Below, piece after piece: positions 18,684 to 22,022 of a DNA stretch of 22,022 bases. Origin of the DNA: Ophiothrix spiculata (taxonomy: Eukaryota; Echinodermata; Ophiuroidea; Amphilepidida; Ophiotrichidae). Both the position numbers and the translations under genes were made by a program. The notes below the pieces were generated by a model. It was not told the origin of the DNA. It saw only the letters and a list, made by a program, of their open reading frames with translations, and made no database searches. Numbering within the stretch: position 1 is the first letter of the stretch; every line of letters starts with the position of its first letter. The DNA is taken from the NCBI GenBank assembly GCA_000969725.1, contig JXSR01S074690.1; one strand, written 5' to 3'.

Positions 18684-18913
18684 CAATCAATCAATCAATC
18701 AATGATACAAGTACTTGCATAACATGCATACCCCATGATGGAGTCTATTCGTACAGGGGACCCACGGCTTTACGTGACTGTCCGACCACGGAGCAAGTAG
18801 AGTAAAGTTTCTTGCCCAAGGAAACAAGGAGACGAAAACCGCCCGGCCCGGGGCTCGAACCCACAATCTCTGTATTAAGAGACCCGTGCTCTAACTGCTC
18901 GGCCACGCTCCTC
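18684..18913 (-). mobile_element. tRNA-derived SINE, copy 3, with (TTGA)n tail
   Basis: Read on the minus strand: A box GTGGCCGAGCAGTTAGAG (within 18891-18909), B box GTGGGTTCGAGCCC (18851-18864), body CTTGTTTCCTTGGGCAAGAAACTTTACTCT, and a tail ending in four to five TTGA units (plus strand 18684-18704). It is the best preserved of the three SINEs here. Confidence 0.87.
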
Positions 18914-18914
18914 T

Positions 18915-19585
18915 CTATTGTTCTCAACAATTGCAACGGACCAGGACCAGTGAGCAGTATAACACTGGATGAGTTATGTAGTATCCCATTAATCGTCGAT
19001 GTTCATGCAAAATAAGAAAATGTTTAATTAAAATTAATCTTTTTCAAGCAGGAGAAAATACACGGATTAATGGATTTATCACTTGGTAGACATGGATGAA
19101 AATGTCATAAACCCAAAGAGAAAAGTCCCCCCCAAAAAATATTTTGTTGATCAATACTAAAAAGTAGGTGGATAAAGCAACATAATTCATGCAATTATGA
19201 CACTGTATCATGTGTTTGGAGAGAAAATTGACTTGTAAACACACACTCTAAGCAATCAAATTTAGTAAATTTTCAGTAAAAATTTGCAATTTTTGCAAAA
19301 ATGTCAAGATTTTTTAACAATTTGTAGTTGAAATTAGCTTATTTTTTCGTGCGCTACGCGCGCATTACAAAATATCATCATCCGAACATTCAAAAAAAAA
19401 ATTAGCCGCCCCCCACCTAAAATGTTAAGCTTCCGCTGCCACTGGTTTAACCAATAGGATTACAGAATTCATACCTACCAAATGATAAAACCTGATAATA
19501 CAAATATGATTTCATTGGTACAGATGGTCAATAAATTTCGATTTGATTTCAGTACTAGTAATTAATCATAGATCAAGATCAATGA
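18915..19585. other. AT-rich intergenic DNA with a CGCGCTACGCGCG motif
   Basis: The only notable item is GTGCGCTACGCGCGCATTAC at about 19349-19368 in otherwise AT-rich sequence, possibly part of an old dispersed repeat. No gene recognised. Confidence 0.4.
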
Positions 19586-19589
19586 TTCA

Positions 19590-19798
19590 CAAGAATCGTT
19601 CAGGTTTTGAAGAAAGCATGAAACTTCACATTTAGTATCTACAATATCCCTAATGATAAAAAGAAATGGCTACAAAAAGTTGGTGCCCTAAATTTCAATA
19701 TGGTTGCCAAAATTTTTGTGGCCATCTTTTATGATACTTTGATATCATAGATACATTGTGCAAAGTTTCATGCTTTCTTCAAAAACTAAACGATTCTA
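19590..19798. mobile_element. Foldback element, about 209-bp hairpin
   Basis: The left arm AAGAATCGTTCAGGTTTTGA, AGAAAGCATGAAACTT is the inverse of the right arm AAGTTTCATGCTTTCTTCAA, AAACTAAACGATTCT. The pairing continues through ATGGCTACAAAAAGTTGGTG and GGTTGCCAAAATTTTTGTGG-type blocks to a near loopless centre around 19697. No target duplication was found, so this may be a foldback MITE or a rearranged inverted repeat. Confidence 0.75.
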
Positions 19799-19977
19799 GT
19801 GCTTAGCCGTTCAACTAATATTGCAAGAATTACAAACTCAGCTAAACTCTAGCTCTGAATAATTACACAAGAGCTCCTTTGTTTGCAATGATTGCAATAA
19901 AAACAAAACATCTCTGATGTAATTAGTCACATATTTCAATAAAAGCAAATTAACTTTGAATAATTACACAAGCTTTA

Positions 19978-20414
19978 GGTGTCTGGTCCACGCGTACCAG
20001 TTCGCACTAGTTTCCGAGTTGGTAAGTGCCGCAATACGCATGTGCATATACTCTGAGTAGTATTTTAAAAATTGCCATATTTTAATATTTTTCTTGAAAA
20101 TTAAGTCAGTGACCCCCAGTTTTTATTTTTTTATTTGAAAGAACATACTTGTGCGCAACTTTTGTGAAAAAATTGACAACAATTTTTGGGCAGATTTTTT
20201 GAATCAACACTAAATAATGTCAGTTTTGCCACATTTCCCATAGACCCATGTACTAATTTTCTCCAAAAATGCTGTTTTTAAACCAACTCTCATGCAAAAA
20301 CGAGTCCGGTGACCCCCAATTTTTATATAAAAAATCGGTTCTACACCGATAAAATATCATTCATGCCGATTTTTACTAGAAATCTTCGGGCAGATCTATC
20401 ATGGACCAGACACC
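19978..20414. mobile_element. TIR element, 437 bp, GGTGTCTGGTCCA termini, TTA target duplication
   Basis: The left end GGTGTCTGGTCCA and right end TGGACCAGACACC are perfect inverses, and TTA flanks both sides (19975-19977, 20415-20417). It contains two GTCAGTGACCCCC / GTCCGGTGACCCCC boxes about 200 bp apart, as in 7872-8457, which suggests one superfamily. There is no transposase frame, so it is non-autonomous, and the TWA duplication fits PIF/Harbinger. Confidence 0.88.
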
Positions 20415-20527
20415 TTAAGCGTAATTAGTCATAAATATTAATGATGACAAACTGTATCTGTGACTACTAATATGAGAGTTCTAATTAGTCGCAGACATCT
20501 TTAATGTTGAACTCTAGTATTGACTAA

Positions 20528-20805
20528 GGGCCAAACCATAGTCGGCCTTCAAACACAATTTTTGCTACCAAACATTTGGTCGTGACATCACCAAATATTT
20601 CCGATCAAATTTAAAGTATAAACCGGTAACAAACATTTGAGGCAATGCATATGGCAATTCAACACATGTGCAATTTAGCGCGAAATTTTATTTGGTCTCA
20701 ACTTGGTGCTGAAGTTATTTTATTTGAAGTCATTTGTTATTTTGAAGTCATGAGCAAATGTTTGGTAGCGAAAATTTTGTTTGAAGGCCAACTATGTTTT
20801 GGCCC
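20528..20805. mobile_element. MITE, 278 bp, GGGCCAAA termini, TAA target duplication
   Basis: The termini GGGCCAAACCATAGTCGGCC and inverted GGGCCAAAACATAGTTGGCC extend as imperfect inverted repeats of about 50 bp through GCTACCAAACATTTG. Exact TAA duplications lie at 20525-20527 and 20806-20808. It is the same family as 15785-16076. Confidence 0.9.
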
Positions 20806-21149
20806 TAATTGAAAAATCTTATGTAATTTGGTATATGTAGCAATAATGACATGGTCTAGCTTTGACTAATTACATGAGAGCTCAAATGTAATTAGTCGCT
20901 TATAGTAATAAGGACAAAGTCTAGCTTTGACTAATTACACAAATATGCTCTAATGGTTGCACACTATAGTCTATATGGAAACAACATCTACAAGATGGCT
21001 AAAAATCTCTATACATGTATAATACAAAATAGCAATGTTTACTGTAGTCTTTGCGTATACAAAACAACCCTTTTCATACATGTACTGTGTCACAATTTCT
21101 GCAAGTGAAATTACATGAAGCTGCTAAGATTTTGTAGTAGAAGTATTAA

Positions 21150-21745
21150 GTCATAAAGGAAACCTGCCACAGTGGCATTTGCCACGAAATACCAGTGTAA
21201 ATTGCCACAACATACAGTATTTGCTTTCTACCTAACTGAATCATCTGCCACAATATTCTGATCCACAAAAGTATCTTTAACATGTCTGTGGCATTTGCCA
21301 CTACATATAGGATGTTCGTGTCATGGTGCAATTAGGGTACAGTAGCAGAGATTGTGTATTAATCAGCAGCATCATGGTATATTTTTGGCAAAGTGCCATT
21401 GTGGCATCAGACGAGGTATATACTTCTACTGGGACAAATATGTGTATCTAGCACAACACCACTGTGGCAGATATATATCAAGTGTGGCATTACTTCACTG
21501 AGGTATATACCATATACTATTTGTGGCACACTGGCAGATATGCCACTTGAGGAATAACAAAATTGTGCCAAATATATCATATGTGATGTAACATTACTGT
21601 GGCAGATATACCATGTGTGGCATAATCCCATTGAGGCAGATACATAATGTGAAATAACACTGTGAAATAACACTGTGGTAGATGTGTGGCAGACTACCAC
21701 TGTGGCAGATAGATCTGTTTGTGGCATAACACCACTGTGACAAAA
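21150..21745. repeat. Degenerate GTGGCA-rich minisatellite
   Basis: Phrases such as CACTGTGGCAGATATACCAT, GTGTGGCATAA, CAGTGGCATTTGCCACGA and CTGTGGCATTTGCCACTA recur at irregular spacing of about 30-40 bp. Short GTGGCA..TGCCAC palindromes occur within the units. A 106-codon minus-strand frame over it is repeat translation. Confidence 0.75.
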
Positions 21746-22022
21746 CCACTCTATAGCTAAAATAGCACTATATAACTCAGACAGAGATAAAATCCCATGG
21801 CAAAATGCAGCTCATATGGAATTTGTATGGAAAACAAAACAAATTGCAATTAAAAAATAAGAAAAATTAATAAAAGCAAGAGTTTTCAGTAGTAAAAATG
21901 TAAACAAATATAGAACAGAAAACAACCCTGATATTCATCAATTAGAATATATACATTGACCATATCTATTCATAACAAATGATATAATGCATTAGATACA
22001 TTCATCATTAACAAAGCACATA
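21746..22022. other. AT-rich end of window, nothing recognised
   Basis: No feature could be supported. Confidence 0.4.

Larger units (their letters stand above)
19850..20945. repeat. TAATTA-rich tandem repeat, split by two transposons
   Basis: A degenerate unit of roughly 65 bp, CTAGCTTTGACTAATTACA..GAGCTCAAATGTAATTAGTC..AATAAGGACA, recurs in the three pieces 19850-19977, 20415-20527 and 20806-20945. The gaps are the elements at 19978-20414 and 20528-20805. Removing them and one target copy restores continuous repeat units. Confidence 0.75.

Noticed and set aside
21407..21727. 106-codon minus-strand frame
   Set aside because: It is a translation of the GTGGCA minisatellite.

Overview
This is AT-rich intronic and intergenic DNA from an animal nuclear genome, almost certainly a marine invertebrate. 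I lean to an echinoderm- or hemichordate-like deuterostome, inferred only from the mix of tRNA-derived SINEs, several LINE types, a Penelope-like element and palindromic MITEs. There are no bacterial-style operons. The one host gene is spliced, lies on the minus strand, and fills positions 85 to 14519. I read it as the SNARE protein syntaxin-17 (STX17). Its six coding exons join without a frame break into about 315 residues: Habc-type N-terminal region, linker, Qa-SNARE motif with the zero-layer glutamine, and the glycine-rich double-hairpin membrane anchor.

Layout. 1-84: the end of a DNA transposon that abuts the STX17 stop codon; that TAA is also the element's apparent target site. 85-312: last exon. 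313-1932 (intron 5): tRNA-derived SINE, a LINE 3' end with a (TAAA)n tail, and a 284-bp MITE. 1933-2019: exon 5. 2020-3510 (intron 4): a LINE C-terminal fragment. 3511-3686: exon 4. 3687-6572 (intron 3): a C-tract-ended repeat and another LINE 3' fragment. 6573-6849: exon 3. 6850-13333 (intron 2, largest): LINE 3' fragment, 586-bp TIR element, ~176-bp tandem repeat split by an insertion, and a young Penelope-like element (11653-12843) with inverted terminal arms, a 14-bp target duplication and a hammerhead-ribozyme-like fold in each arm. 13334-13399: exon 2. 13400-14405: intron 1 with a SINE. 14406-14519: exon 1, with a strong Kozak context and an in-frame upstream stop.

Upstream of STX17 (14520-22022) I find no host gene. 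It holds a decayed LINE (about 15270-16906, + strand) with a MITE nested in it and a 34-bp tandem repeat made from its own C-terminal codons; a second LINE on the opposite strand meeting it tail to tail at one (ATTTC)n tract; two hairpin elements; a SINE; a TAATTA-rich tandem repeat interrupted by two TIR elements with clean 3-bp target duplications; and a degenerate GTGGCA-rich minisatellite.

The strongest unusual observations are the transposon sitting exactly on the STX17 stop codon and the paired hammerhead-like folds in the Penelope-like element. All assignments come from reading the sequence by eye; no search or alignment was run.
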